Shown: positions 17,552 through 26,741 of the stretch, piece by piece
Numbering within the stretch: position 1 is the first letter of the stretch
Layout of the letters: every line of letters begins with the position of its first letter
NCBI RefSeq assembly: GCF_050433505.1
Contig: NZ_JBNPXC010000001.1
Span: 186,001-250,000 of the forward strand
From: Methanobacterium_D oryzae
Lineage (GTDB): Archaea > Methanobacteriota > Methanobacteria > Methanobacteriales > Methanobacteriaceae
Direction: 5' to 3'
DNA length: 64,000 nucleotides
Translations under genes and position numbers: made by a program
The notes under the pieces: generated by a model
Told to the model about the DNA's origin: nothing
Seen by the model: only the letters and a program-made list of their open reading frames with translations
Databases searched by the model: none

Positions 17552-17920
17552 ATGTTAATTAGAGACATTAAAAATTGTAATTATTTTAAAGCTCTTGATA
17601 AAACAATTCTTTGTGAACTTTTACATCCGAAAAATGAAGAAGAAGAACTAAATATAAATTATAGTATTGTTCACGCGGTTTTAAAAGCTGGAAAATCTTC
17701 AATTACCCATAAACTTAAAACTTCAGTTGAAGTTTATTATATTTTGGAAGGTAAAGGCATTATGCACATAGATGACGAATCTGAAGAAGTTATGCCTGGT
17801 CAAGCTATTTATATTCCAGCAAATTCCAGCCAATACATTGAAAATACTGGAAGTGATGAATTAAAGTTTTTAGCCATAGTTTATCCAATGTGGAAAGAAG
17901 AGGATGAAGAACTAATATAA
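17552..17920 (+). CDS. Cupin-domain protein
   Basis: A 122-residue single-domain cupin. The two conserved motifs are visible: HKLKTSVEVYYILEGKGIMH (motif 1, with Glu and distal His) and PGQAIYIPANSSQYIENTG (motif 2). Most of the metal-binding pattern is retained but imperfect, so binding rather than catalysis is also possible. No substrate can be inferred. It is isolated, with its own TATA-like TTTATATG at about 17500. Confidence 0.82.
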   Translation: MLIRDIKNCNYFKALDKTILCELLHPKNEEEELNINYSIVHAVLKAGKSSITHKLKTSVEVYYILEGKGIMHIDDESEEVMPGQAIYIPANSSQYIENTGSDELKFLAIVYPMWKEEDEELI

Positions 17921-18161
17921 AAACTATAATAACTGGCCCTTAGATCAAGAAGAATCACTCAAACAACTTAAAATAATTTTTTTATCATGTTTATTTTGAA
18001 ATTAACGGCTAAATAACATAATAGCCTTAAAAAAGTTTTTTATCATATATAATCCATAATTAAATAAATTATCGAAAATAAAGAATTTTTATGCATTTTT
18101 ATCCGTAAAATACAATTAATATATTTAATTTATGATAAAAAAGCTTAATTATAACCGTTAG

Positions 18162-18184
18162 ATAAGTTATAACTTATAAGTTAT
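18162..18184. promoter_or_regulatory. Two overlapping 16-bp perfect palindromes (candidate operator)
   Basis: ATAAGTTATAACTTAT (18162-18177) and ATAACTTATAAGTTAT (18169-18184) are each perfect palindromes and overlap by nine bases. This alternating half-site arrangement suggests cooperative binding of a dimeric regulator. Function is inferred only. Confidence 0.45.
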
Positions 18185-18275
18185 TAGCTAAAGTCAATTT
18201 TTGGTTTATTAAGTCCTAACAAATCCAAATGTTTAAGTAATACCCTGCTAATCATAAAAATGTATTGAAGATGAT

Positions 18276-18299
18276 GAATTAATATTAAAATATTAATTC
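18276..18299. promoter_or_regulatory. 24-base inverted repeat adjoining the ribosome binding site
   Basis: GAATTAATATT and AATATTAATTC are perfect complements separated by two bases. AAAGAGGCGAC follows at once as ribosome-binding site for the gene at 18316. It may act as a DNA operator or as a 5'-UTR hairpin. Confidence 0.5.
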
Positions 18300-18315
18300 C
18301 AAAGAGGCGACTTAA

Positions 18316-19536
18316 ATGAAAAAAATAGTAGGAATCACTTTATTCCTGTTAATAGTGTTTTCAGTAATGAGTTTTAGTTTCGCCACTAATCTTGGGGAAA
18401 CTTCCTACGGTTATGTGACAAAAGAGGTTTATGGAAATTTAAGTTCTAACCAGACCATAGTACTTATAATCGGCGTGCATCCACAGGAAAATGGAATACA
18501 TACTGCTGTTGCTAACGCTCTGGCAGCTAAATCCGATAATCTCTCTAAAAGATATGTTATTTATAAGGTTCATGTAACTCAAGATGCCAACGATTATACC
18601 AAAGGAAGGATGAATGGACAACTATTAGCTCAACAATTCATAGTTCCCGATGTTTCCAGTGAAAAACCAATGCTAGTTGTAGATAACCACGAAAATCACG
18701 GTTCAGACAGTGGATACACTTATTCCAGGTTTTTATACCCCGTTTCATCGACTGAAATAACTAAATTGTATACAAACCAAATAATCAGTTCAATGACATT
18801 TTTAAAAGTGTATTATCCCCCAAATCCAACAAGTACCCAATACATAACAGTGCCTATCGCAAATCAAGGAATACCTACAATAATCTATGAAACTTACATG
18901 TACGATTCTGCAAGTACAAAAGCATCACATGCAAGTGCCCTTATCGATGCATTAGATAAAAATGTTAGGAATATACCGACAGCTTATGCTAATTCTAAAG
19001 GTGGCTTATACAATTATGATAAGAGCGTTAGATTGTATATGAGCAAACCAGGAACCATTTACTACACATTAAACGGTAGCACACCAACAACAAGCAGTAC
19101 CCATTACAACGGAGAACCAATCTTAATAAGTTCAACAACCACACTAAAATTCATAGCAGTAGATTTAGAGGGTACTTTGTCTCCAGCATATACTGAAAAG
19201 TACACTATTGATAAAGTAAGACCAAACATAACCTCAGTTAATATAAAGAATCAGGCTACAGGAGTCTCCAGGACAAGTACTATTGTTATTAAATTCAGTG
19301 AAAACATTACCTCCAGCATAAGCTGGAATAAATTCTACATTAAAAACTTAAGTACCGGAAAACCCGTTGCAATTAGTAAATGGATTTCAGGAAACACACT
19401 ATACCTAAAAACTACTTACAATAGATATGCTTACACCTGGTATCAGGTTTACATTCCAGGATATTCTGTAAAAGACAGTGCAGGTAATAATTTAGCTTCA
19501 GGGTACTGGTTCAAATTCAGGACAGGAAGATACTAA
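18316..19536 (+). CDS. Secreted mosaic protein: predicted M14/AstE-like zinc hydrolase plus surface modules
   Basis: A 406-residue protein with an N-terminal signal peptide (about residues 1-24, MKKIVGITLFLLIVFSVMSF). Residues 35-210 form a domain with GVHPQE (expected HxxE zinc pair), DNHEN (third ligand His) and YETY (candidate catalytic Glu), the pattern of M14 carboxypeptidases and AstE/AspA deacylases. Residues about 225-300 match the chitobiase/beta-hexosaminidase C-terminal repeat (PGTIYYTLNGSTPTTSS), and 305-406 an Ig-like module ending in FRTGRY. The catalytic domain has a stand-alone paralogue at 31818; the two C-terminal modules recur in the subtilisin at 20423. Substrate unknown; a cell-wall peptide is possible. 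Confidence 0.72.
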   Translation: MKKIVGITLFLLIVFSVMSFSFATNLGETSYGYVTKEVYGNLSSNQTIVLIIGVHPQENGIHTAVANALAAKSDNLSKRYVIYKVHVTQDANDYTKGRMNGQLLAQQFIVPDVSSEKPMLVVDNHENHGSDSGYTYSRFLYPVSSTEITKLYTNQIISSMTFLKVYYPPNPTSTQYITVPIANQGIPTIIYETYMYDSASTKASHASALIDALDKNVRNIPTAYANSKGGLYNYDKSVRLYMSKPGTIYYTLNGSTPTTSSTHYNGEPILISSTTTLKFIAVDLEGTLSPAYTEKYTIDKVRPNITSVNIKNQATGVSRTSTIVIKFSENITSSISWNKFYIKNLSTGKPVAISKWISGNTLYLKTTYNRYAYTWYQVYIPGYSVKDSAGNNLASGYWFKFRTGRY

Positions 19537-19562
19537 AAAAACCCTTTCTTTTTTATTTTTAA
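19537..19562. terminator. T-rich terminator between convergent genes
   Basis: TTTCTTTTTTATTTTT directly follows the stop of the plus-strand gene at 19536 and precedes the 3' end of cbiE. Oligo-T tracts are the usual archaeal intrinsic termination signal. Confidence 0.5.
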
Positions 19563-19593
19563 ATTAGTAAAAATCATTTAAATCTTAAAAAAT

Positions 19594-20211
19594 CTAATAA
19601 ATAACCACTACACACATATAACTGAATTCCATTTCTAAAATATCCTTTATGGAAGTTTCTAACACTTTTTCATCATCATAGCTTAACCTCTCACAAATTG
19701 CAACTTTTCTTTCCTCATTAACGCCATTTTTAATTAAAAAATCCGCTAATTCAGCCGGTTTAAAATTTGGAAGAATAATTGTAGGTTTTCCATTATCTAT
19801 AACATCTAAAATATGCTCTGAAATTCCCTTTCCATGTAGTGTAATTAAATCAGCGTCATCCCATGGTATTTTAAGCTTTGCAGCGCATAATTGAACAGAA
19901 CTAATTCCCGGGATAACTTCAATGTCAATATCTTCATTTAATTTTAATATTGGTTTTAAAATTCCTGAAAATCCAGGATCACCTGTTGAAAGTAGTGCTA
20001 CTGATTTTCCTCTTTTTACTAACTGAACTGCTTCTTCCACCATGTTTTGCATGTTTTTTGCATTGAGTTCAATTTTTTTATCTGTTTTAAAAAGATCAAG
20101 TGCCCTTTTACTCCCAATCACTATATCTGATGATTCAACTATATTTTTAGCTTTTAGAGTTAAATATTCCTCAGATCCCGGCCCTATACCTACAATATAC
20201 AATTTTGACAT
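19594..20211 (-). CDS. cbiE: Cobalt-precorrin-7 (C5)-methyltransferase CbiE
   Basis: A 205-residue SAM-dependent tetrapyrrole methylase: N-terminal LYIVGIGPGSEEYLTLKA, then STGDPGFSG and EVIPGISSVQLCAAKL, all typical of CbiE. It methylates C5 in anaerobic cobalamin ring synthesis; archaea usually encode C15 methylation/decarboxylation (CbiT) separately, and it is not in this window. The start ATG 20211 has CGTGATTT upstream. It stands alone between two secreted-protein genes. Confidence 0.92.
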   Translation of the reverse strand: MSKLYIVGIGPGSEEYLTLKAKNIVESSDIVIGSKRALDLFKTDKKIELNAKNMQNMVEEAVQLVKRGKSVALLSTGDPGFSGILKPILKLNEDIDIEVIPGISSVQLCAAKLKIPWDDADLITLHGKGISEHILDVIDNGKPTIILPNFKPAELADFLIKNGVNEERKVAICERLSYDDEKVLETSIKDILEMEFSYMCVVVIY

Positions 20212-20422
20212 TTAAAATCACGTTTTAAATACAAATATAGCTATTTAATCGTATTTTTCTCTTATTATATCAAATATTCAGCAATAATATGATAATTAAT
20301 TTTCTGATGTTTCAAAATATAAAGTTAATTATTTATTACTATACAAACTGAAAATCTATAAAAATTTTATATATTGCGTTATACCATATACAATTAGTCA
20401 AAATAGAGGAAGGAGAGTACTT

Positions 20423-22567
20423 TTGAAAAAATATTTCATATTATTTCTGTTTATTTCAATATTTTTACTTATCGGTACAGTAGGTGCTACCGATGCTTCA
20501 GGAAATGATAATTTATATACAGACTATTCTTGGTCAACTAGCTCAAATTCCTCCTCTCTATTAAATGAAACTAATCTTACTGAATATAAAAAAAATGAAT
20601 TATTTGTAAGATTTAAATCCAACATCACTGATTTTGAAAATGTATCAAAAAATGCACATTTAAAAACTGGCGCTACTGTCCTGAAAGAATATAAAGATAT
20701 AAAAGGATTACAGCTTGTTAAAATTCCAGATAATATAAATCTTAGCGATGCAATCGCGATATATCTATCAAATACCAACATACTTTATGCTGAACCTAAT
20801 TATATCTATAAAACAGAGACAATTCCTGATGACGCTCATTATAATAGTCTTTGGGGGCTTTCAAGGATAAATGCAACTGACGCATGGGATATTACTACTG
20901 GATCTTCAAATGTTATAATTGCAGTTGTTGATTCAGGAATTGATCTTCTCCATCTTGACTTAAAAGGCAATATATGGACAAATGAGGCAGAATTAAATGG
21001 AATTTCTGGTGTGGATGACGATGGAAACGAATATATTGACGATATTTATGGATGGAATTTCCTCAAAGATACCAACAATGTCACAGACGATAATGGACAT
21101 GGAACCCATGTAGCTGGAATCATCGCTGCAACGGGCAATAACACGGAGGGCGTTACAGGAGTTACCTGGAATGCTAAAATAATGGCCCTTAAGTTCCTTG
21201 ATGCAAATGGGTACGGGTACGTAGAAGATGCTGTAAATGCTATAAATTATGCAGCTAAAATGGGAGCGCATATAATTAATAATTCATGGGGAGGAAGTAC
21301 TTATTCTCAAGCCCTTAAAGATGCAATTGACGCATGCAATGCCCTCGTAGTATGTGCAGCAGGAAATGAATATTCTGGAGTAGATAACGATAAGTATCCT
21401 AATTATCCTTCATCCTTTACAAGCAATAATATAATTGCAGTTGCTGCAATCAACGGGGACGATAATATTGCATATTTTTCAAATTATGGTGTAAATTCAG
21501 TTGATGTAGCAGCCCCCGGATCAAATATTTACAGTACAGTCCCCCAATCCAGCTACGGATATTTAAGCGGGACTTCAATGGCAACTCCTTATGTTTCAGG
21601 ACTTGCAGCACTTATTAAATCCATGAGGCCTGATCTTAACGTTTTACAGGTTAAATATACTATTTTAAATAACGTTGACTTTATTAGTTCGTTATCAGGT
21701 AAAATATCAACAAGTGGAGTGATAAATGCATATAAATCCCTTACAAACATCGTGACCGATATAACAATCCCTAGAGCAAGTGCAGATTCAAAGGGAGGAC
21801 ACTATAACATCACTCAAATGATCACATTATCAATGAATGAAACTGGAAATATTTACTATACTACAAATGGAGCTACTCCCACTAAGGCTAGCACTAAATA
21901 CACTGATCCAATTATCATAAATTCAACCACTATTTTGAAGTTCTTTGCAGTAGATGAATCTGGTAATCCCTCAAAAATTTACACTGAAACTTATGTTATA
22001 GACACTGTAAAACCTACTGTTAGCGCTAATCCTAAAGGAGGATTATATAATACAAATAAAGTGATTTATTTAAAAATGAATGAATCTGGTACTATCTATT
22101 ATACTAAAAATGGAACTACTCCGACTACTTCAAGTACAAGATACACTGGAACTTTTACTATTAGCTCTAGTACTATTTTAAAATTTTTTGCAGTAGATTT
22201 AGCTGGCAATCCATCTTCAGTTTATACTGAAAAGTATACTTTTGATAAGGTTGCTCCCAAAGTGATTTCTACCATTCCTAAAAATGGTGCTACTGGATTT
22301 TCAAGAGGAAATACCGTCACTATTAGATTCAGCGAAAACATTAAAACAAGCAGTTACTTGTCAAAAATATACATTAAAAATCTTAAAACTGGTAGAATAG
22401 TTTCACTTAGTAAGTGGGTTTCAGGAAACACATTATACTTGAAAATGACTTATAGAAGATACGCTTACACTTGGTATAAAGTTTATATTCCAGGAGGGGC
22501 CGTAAAAGACAGTGCAGGCAATAATGGTGTAGGTTATTCATTCACATTTAAAACAGGACGATACTAA
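20423..22567 (+). CDS. Secreted subtilisin-family (S8) serine protease with surface modules
   Basis: A 714-residue preproprotein starting at TTG 20423 after AGGAAGGAGAG. A signal peptide covers about residues 1-23 and a propeptide region 45-130 ends before the protease domain. The catalytic triad is visible: Asp in VVDSGID (about 170), His in NGHGTHVAG (about 225) and Ser in SGTSMATPYVSG (about 384), with oxyanion Asn in CAAGNEYSG. Two chitobiase C-terminal-like repeats follow (about 455-535 and 540-615), then an Ig-like module to the FKTGRY end. The last two modules closely match those of the protein at 18316, implying a common surface or cell-wall location. Confidence 0.92.
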   Translation: MKKYFILFLFISIFLLIGTVGATDASGNDNLYTDYSWSTSSNSSSLLNETNLTEYKKNELFVRFKSNITDFENVSKNAHLKTGATVLKEYKDIKGLQLVKIPDNINLSDAIAIYLSNTNILYAEPNYIYKTETIPDDAHYNSLWGLSRINATDAWDITTGSSNVIIAVVDSGIDLLHLDLKGNIWTNEAELNGISGVDDDGNEYIDDIYGWNFLKDTNNVTDDNGHGTHVAGIIAATGNNTEGVTGVTWNAKIMALKFLDANGYGYVEDAVNAINYAAKMGAHIINNSWGGSTYSQALKDAIDACNALVVCAAGNEYSGVDNDKYPNYPSSFTSNNIIAVAAINGDDNIAYFSNYGVNSVDVAAPGSNIYSTVPQSSYGYLSGTSMATPYVSGLAALIKSMRPDLNVLQVKYTILNNVDFISSLSGKISTSGVINAYKSLTNIVTDITIPRASADSKGGHYNITQMITLSMNETGNIYYTTNGATPTKASTKYTDPIIINSTTILKFFAVDESGNPSKIYTETYVIDTVKPTVSANPKGGLYNTNKVIYLKMNESGTIYYTKNGTTPTTSSTRYTGTFTISSSTILKFFAVDLAGNPSSVYTEKYTFDKVAPKVISTIPKNGATGFSRGNTVTIRFSENIKTSSYLSKIYIKNLKTGRIVSLSKWVSGNTLYLKMTYRRYAYTWYKVYIPGGAVKDSAGNNGVGYSFTFKTGRY

Positions 22568-22780
22568 AACTTCTAAATTTATTTTAAATATTTTACCCTA
22601 ATCGTTTACCATTTACTCATTATTTATCTTCTGCAAACATGCTGAAATTTGTTTTATCCCCAAAAGAATTTCAAAATTTTAAAAATGACTTTTTAATTTA
22701 TAATTATACCAATCAAAAGCATTATGTGATATGTTTTTAGATATAAAATATAGACAAAATAGAAATTTAGAAGTGATAAA

Positions 22781-23968
22781 ATGTTAGAAATCGCTGTAAC
22801 CGGAAAACCAAACGTTGGAAAATCATCATTTTTTAATTCAGCAACTTTAAGCCAAGTTGAAGTTGCAAGTTACCCCTTCACAACTATAGATGCAAATAAA
22901 GCCGTTGCATATGTCACGACAAAATGTCCATGTACCGAACTGGAAATCATCTGCAATCCAAGAAACTCCAAATGTGTTGAAGGAGTTCGAATGATTCCCG
23001 TAGAACTCATAGACGTTGCAGGATTAGTTCCAGGCGCTCATGAAGGCCGTGGGCTTGGAAACAAATTTTTAGATGATTTAAGGCAATCAAGAGCATTTAT
23101 ACATATTATTGATGCTTCAGGATCTACCGATGAAGAAGGTCGGCCAGTTGATGCTGGATCTCATGATCCCCTTGAAGATGTGGATTTTTTAGAGCATGAG
23201 ATAGTAATGTGGCTTTTTGGGATACTAAAGAAAAACTGGAACAAATTAATACGAAAATACCTCTCAGAAAAGCTTGATTTTTCAAAAATAATACATGAAC
23301 AGTTCAGTGGAATAGGAATATCATTGGAAGATATTATTGAAGCAAAAAGAGCCGTTCCAGAAGAATATTTTAAATGGGAAGATGAAGACCTTCAGAAATT
23401 TTTAGGTGTTTTACTGCGCATTGCAAAACCAATGCTCATAGTTGCAAATAAAGCAGATCTTCCAACTGCAGAAGAAAATATCAAGAGATTGCAGGAAAAA
23501 TACGAGAATGTAATTCCCGCATCTGCAGAATCAGAATTAGCTCTTGTAAAAGCTGCCGAAGCTGGTTTAATAAAATATACATCGGGAGATAGCAGTTTTG
23601 AAATTATAGATGAAGGAAAACTTAGTGAAGCTCAAAAAAAAGCCCTGAATTATATTCAAGAACATGTACTTGATAAATATGGAAGTACTGGAGTGCAAGA
23701 AGCTTTAAATAAGGCAATTTTCGAGTTACTGGATATGCTTGTTGTTTTCCCAGTTGAAGATGAACATAAAATGTGTGATGGAAAAGGAAACGTCTTACCC
23801 GATGCTATTTTAATTAGAAGTAAATCAAAACCAAGAGATCTAGCATTTGTAATTCATACAGATATTGGTGAGAGTTTTATGCATGCAATGGATGCAAGAA
23901 GTTGTAGAAGGGTGAGCAGTGATTATGAACTTAAAAGTGGAGATATTATAAGTATAATATGCAGATAA
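22781..23968 (+). CDS. ychF: YchF/OLA1-family redox-regulated P-loop ATPase
   Basis: A 395-residue Obg-family protein: P-loop GKPNVGKSSFFNS at residues 7-19, switch region DVAGLVPGAHEGRGLGNKFL, then ANKADLP, which occupies the NKxD position, and a C-terminal TGS-like segment. The archaeal subgroup includes the long insert with KYLSEKLDFSKIIHEQFSG. The family hydrolyses ATP or GTP and associates with ribosomes. GTGATAAA precedes ATG 22781. Confidence 0.93.
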   Translation: MLEIAVTGKPNVGKSSFFNSATLSQVEVASYPFTTIDANKAVAYVTTKCPCTELEIICNPRNSKCVEGVRMIPVELIDVAGLVPGAHEGRGLGNKFLDDLRQSRAFIHIIDASGSTDEEGRPVDAGSHDPLEDVDFLEHEIVMWLFGILKKNWNKLIRKYLSEKLDFSKIIHEQFSGIGISLEDIIEAKRAVPEEYFKWEDEDLQKFLGVLLRIAKPMLIVANKADLPTAEENIKRLQEKYENVIPASAESELALVKAAEAGLIKYTSGDSSFEIIDEGKLSEAQKKALNYIQEHVLDKYGSTGVQEALNKAIFELLDMLVVFPVEDEHKMCDGKGNVLPDAILIRSKSKPRDLAFVIHTDIGESFMHAMDARSCRRVSSDYELKSGDIISIICR

Positions 23969-23993
23969 CTGAATATATTTTCATGGTGGTTTT

Positions 23994-24413
23994 ATGGTAT
24001 CAAATGACGAAATACAAAGAACACTTGAAGCAAGAAGAGGAATTCCAGATGAAACATCCCCTGATTTTGAAATAAATGAAACAATAGAAGATATTATTAT
24101 AGTAAGTTCCAATTATATCCCTGGATACGAAATTGTTGAAACCCGCGGGTTCTGTTATGGCCTTACTGTCCGTAGTAGAGGTGTTGGGGGCCAAATTGGT
24201 GCAGGACTACGCTCCCTTGTTGGTGGAGAAATAAAAGAATATGTTAGAATGATGGAAGAATCACGAGATCAAGCGATTTATCGTATGATTGATCATGCAC
24301 AGCAAATGGGTGCAAATGCCATAATAAGTGTTCGTTATGATTCAAATGAGGTTTCAAGTGTGATGCAGGAAATTTTAGCTTATGGGACTGCCGTAGTTGC
24401 AGTGCCAAAATAG
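23994..24413 (+). CDS. YbjQ/DUF74-family protein
   Basis: A 139-residue protein with the family core GYEIVETRGFCYGLTVRSRG, then GGEIKEYVRMMEESRDQAIYRMIDHAQQMGANAIISVRYD. DUF74/YbjQ forms pentameric beta-rich assemblies and is often annotated heavy-metal-binding, although function is unproven. It starts 25 bases after ychF with GGTGGTTTT before ATG. Confidence 0.86.
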   Translation: MVSNDEIQRTLEARRGIPDETSPDFEINETIEDIIIVSSNYIPGYEIVETRGFCYGLTVRSRGVGGQIGAGLRSLVGGEIKEYVRMMEESRDQAIYRMIDHAQQMGANAIISVRYDSNEVSSVMQEILAYGTAVVAVPK

Positions 24414-24453
24414 TTGCTTAAAATTCTCCTAAATATTATTTTTAATTTTAAAT

Positions 24454-24879
24454 TCATTCTGTAGTGATTTTTCCTTTCCATAAACCAGAAATATTAATAA
24501 TAAAGCCAATAGAGCCCCCAATTACTCCAAGTATTCCCCCAATTATTAATGTTCCAGGAATCCAGATTAGCAACGATACAAAACTCCCTAAATCTGCACC
24601 TGCTATGATTGTTAGAAATGTCATGTAAATACTTGACCATATACAGAATGATAAAGCCCCTACAACAATTGATGCCATAATTCCACGTATTCCCGGTGTT
24701 ATTAAGCCTGCTGCTATCCCCCCAAATACACAAGGCAAAATTAATAATAGAATTTCGTAATTGGGAGCATAAAAAATGTTTATTCCGCTTAAAAATACAT
24801 ATAAAATAAATACTGTAGATATAATGACTACTGTAAGAACAATATTTAAATATTTTAAGTAAGGATATATTTTTTCCAT
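24454..24879 (-). CDS. Uncharacterised four-helix membrane protein
   Basis: A 141-residue hydrophobic protein with helices at about residues 10-33, 38-62, 66-93 and 100-130. A glycine-rich penultimate segment reads IIGGILGVIGGSIGFI. No family is recognised. CGGAGATTTAAG precedes ATG 24879. It is convergent with the YbjQ gene and cotranscribed with the two minus-strand genes upstream. Confidence 0.65.
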   Translation of the reverse strand: MEKIYPYLKYLNIVLTVVIISTVFILYVFLSGINIFYAPNYEILLLILPCVFGGIAAGLITPGIRGIMASIVVGALSFCIWSSIYMTFLTIIAGADLGSFVSLLIWIPGTLIIGGILGVIGGSIGFIINISGLWKGKITTE

Positions 24880-24902
24880 CTTAAATCTCCGTAGAGTGAT
24901 TA

Positions 24903-25214
24903 TTAAGTGATTGAGGCGTTATTAGTTGTTTTATTCTTATGTTTAAGACTTTCATTGTATATTTTATTTATATTTTCATTGTACATTACAATATAGCCAT
25001 TTTTATAGAAGTAAGCGCCGCAGTTAAAGCATTCGTAAATAATATCTGGCCCATCATCCATCCAGTATTCAGTATTTGTAGAATTACAGTTAGGACATTG
25101 AGCCCAATCATAAGGATTATAAAAATAAATTAGAGAAGCTTCTGCAATAACAGTTATAATAAATATTATTGTTAATATCTTTGCAATTTTTAAATCTCTA
25201 CTTTGAATTTTCAT
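24903..25214 (-). CDS. Membrane-anchored protein with a zinc-ribbon-like domain
   Basis: A 103-residue protein from ATG 25214 (GGAG eight bases upstream; a longer ATG at 25226 overlaps that site). It has one N-terminal helix (about residues 10-32) followed by WAQCPNCNSTNTEYW and YECFNCGAYF, two CxxC pairs that should form a zinc ribbon. The remainder is Asn- and Lys-rich. It is likely an extracellular or periplasm-like small domain of unknown role, coupled to the dehydrogenase gene upstream. Confidence 0.65.
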   Translation of the reverse strand: MKIQSRDLKIAKILTIIFIITVIAEASLIYFYNPYDWAQCPNCNSTNTEYWMDDGPDIIYECFNCGAYFYKNGYIVMYNENINKIYNESLKHKNKTTNNASIT

Positions 25215-25225
25215 GTATAACTCCA

Positions 25226-26614
25226 TTATTCAATATCTATTCCTTTTAAAATATTGTTTGCTGCTATTATTCCTGTTGCTGCTGCACCTACAATTCCTCT
25301 TGAAACTCCAGCGCCGTCTCCTGCTACATAGAGGCCTTCAACTGGAGTTTTAAGGCCTTGATCTACCTTGGCCCTCATTGCATATAATTTTATTTCTGGA
25401 GCATAAAGAAGGGTTGAATCAGAGGCAACTCCCGGTATAACTTCATTTAACGCATTAAGTCCCTCTATAATGTCGATAACAAGCCTATTTGGAAGTGCCA
25501 TGGCAATATCTCCAGGAATCACATTTGTAAATGTTGGTGAAACGTTGCTTTTTTTGATACGTTTCCATGTTGATCTTCTTCCTCTTTTAAGATCACCAAG
25601 CCGTTGAATTATAGGTTTTCCGCTTCCAAGAATGTTAGCCATGCTTGCAATTGAAAATGCATATGCAGAGGTGTTTTCTGTGGGTTCTGTAAGTTCAACT
25701 CTAACTAAAAATGCAAAATTTGTATTTGAAGATACTTTTTCACGCATAGAATGTCCGTTTACGCCTACAAATTCGTCATACACTTCTTCAACAATAAATC
25801 CTCGAGGACATACACAAAATGTCCTTATAAAATCATCATAGGTTTTTGTTGTTATATGGAACTTAGGATCCCATTCTATATTTGTTATATAGTCCATTAC
25901 AACATGCGGAACTTCTACTCTAACCCCAATATCCACGGGGTTATATTTTATAGGTATATTAAGTTTTTTAAGTTGGTCTGAAAGCCAGTATGCCCCAACT
26001 CTCCCAGGTGCTGCTATTGTGTACTTACATTTTATTTCAAATTCATTGCCATTCCTTTCTTTTGCAACTACTCCTTTTACACTTTTATCTGCCATAATAT
26101 TCAGGACTTCTGTTTGAAGCAGGAATTTAACTCCATTATTTTCAAGTTTTTCTTTTATGGAAGTTATAACATCTGGTGTTTTATCAGAACCAATGTGTCT
26201 TTGAACTATTGGGATAAATTTAATTCCAGAAGCTGCAGATTTTCTTAAAATTTCTGATATATCTTCTTCACTGGGCGCATATAATTCATCTGGAGCACCA
26301 TGCTTTAAAAAGAATTTATCAATTTCGGTTATAATGTTCCATGCTTCTTCGTGACTTACAAATTCTTCAAGATTTCCACCTATATCTGGTCTTAGATTGA
26401 GCTTGCCATCTGAAAGTCCTCCAGCTCCACCAAGACCCCCAGTTATATTACATGGAGAACACTTTATACAATTCCCATTTTTAAGAGAAACACATTTTCT
26501 TCCTTCCATTCCTCTTCCTTTGTCAATTACAATGACTTTAAGATTATTTGCTAACTTATTTGCTGCTAATAAACCTGCAGGACCGGCCCCTATTATTATT
26601 ACATCACATTCCAT
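25226..26614 (-). CDS. FAD-dependent dehydrogenase (COG2509-like)
   Basis: A 462-residue flavoprotein with N-terminal dinucleotide motif IIGAGPAGLLAANKLA, the KGRGMEGRKCVSLKNGNCIK segment, cysteines in CIKCSPCNITGG, and the C-terminal FAD motif VEGLYVAGDGAGVSRGIVGA. This set is typical of uncharacterised FAD-dependent dehydrogenases of COG2509 found in archaea and bacteria. The clustered cysteines near the N-terminus could bind an iron-sulfur cluster or be redox-active. No substrate is known. Confidence 0.85.
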   Translation of the reverse strand: MECDVIIIGAGPAGLLAANKLANNLKVIVIDKGRGMEGRKCVSLKNGNCIKCSPCNITGGLGGAGGLSDGKLNLRPDIGGNLEEFVSHEEAWNIITEIDKFFLKHGAPDELYAPSEEDISEILRKSAASGIKFIPIVQRHIGSDKTPDVITSIKEKLENNGVKFLLQTEVLNIMADKSVKGVVAKERNGNEFEIKCKYTIAAPGRVGAYWLSDQLKKLNIPIKYNPVDIGVRVEVPHVVMDYITNIEWDPKFHITTKTYDDFIRTFCVCPRGFIVEEVYDEFVGVNGHSMREKVSSNTNFAFLVRVELTEPTENTSAYAFSIASMANILGSGKPIIQRLGDLKRGRRSTWKRIKKSNVSPTFTNVIPGDIAMALPNRLVIDIIEGLNALNEVIPGVASDSTLLYAPEIKLYAMRAKVDQGLKTPVEGLYVAGDGAGVSRGIVGAAATGIIAANNILKGIDIE

Positions 26615-26741
26615 GATAATACCCGTTATTATTTATATCTTAAAAGCTATAAAAAATAATGTAAGCCTTTTAATTATTACAAGAGGTAAATTTCAAGTGT
26701 AAAATTAAATTTTTCCTCCTAAATCAAACTCACGTGTAAGC

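Larger units (their letters stand above)
17921..18315 (+). promoter_or_regulatory. 395-base gene-free region with several palindromes
   Basis: No coding or RNA gene is evident. Visible structures are two overlapping 16-bp palindromes (18162-18184), a 24-base near-perfect palindrome touching the ribosome binding site (18276-18299), a short GGCTA/TAGCC inverted pair near 18007, and AT-rich promoter-like stretches. It probably controls the secreted-protein gene at 18316. Confidence 0.5.
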
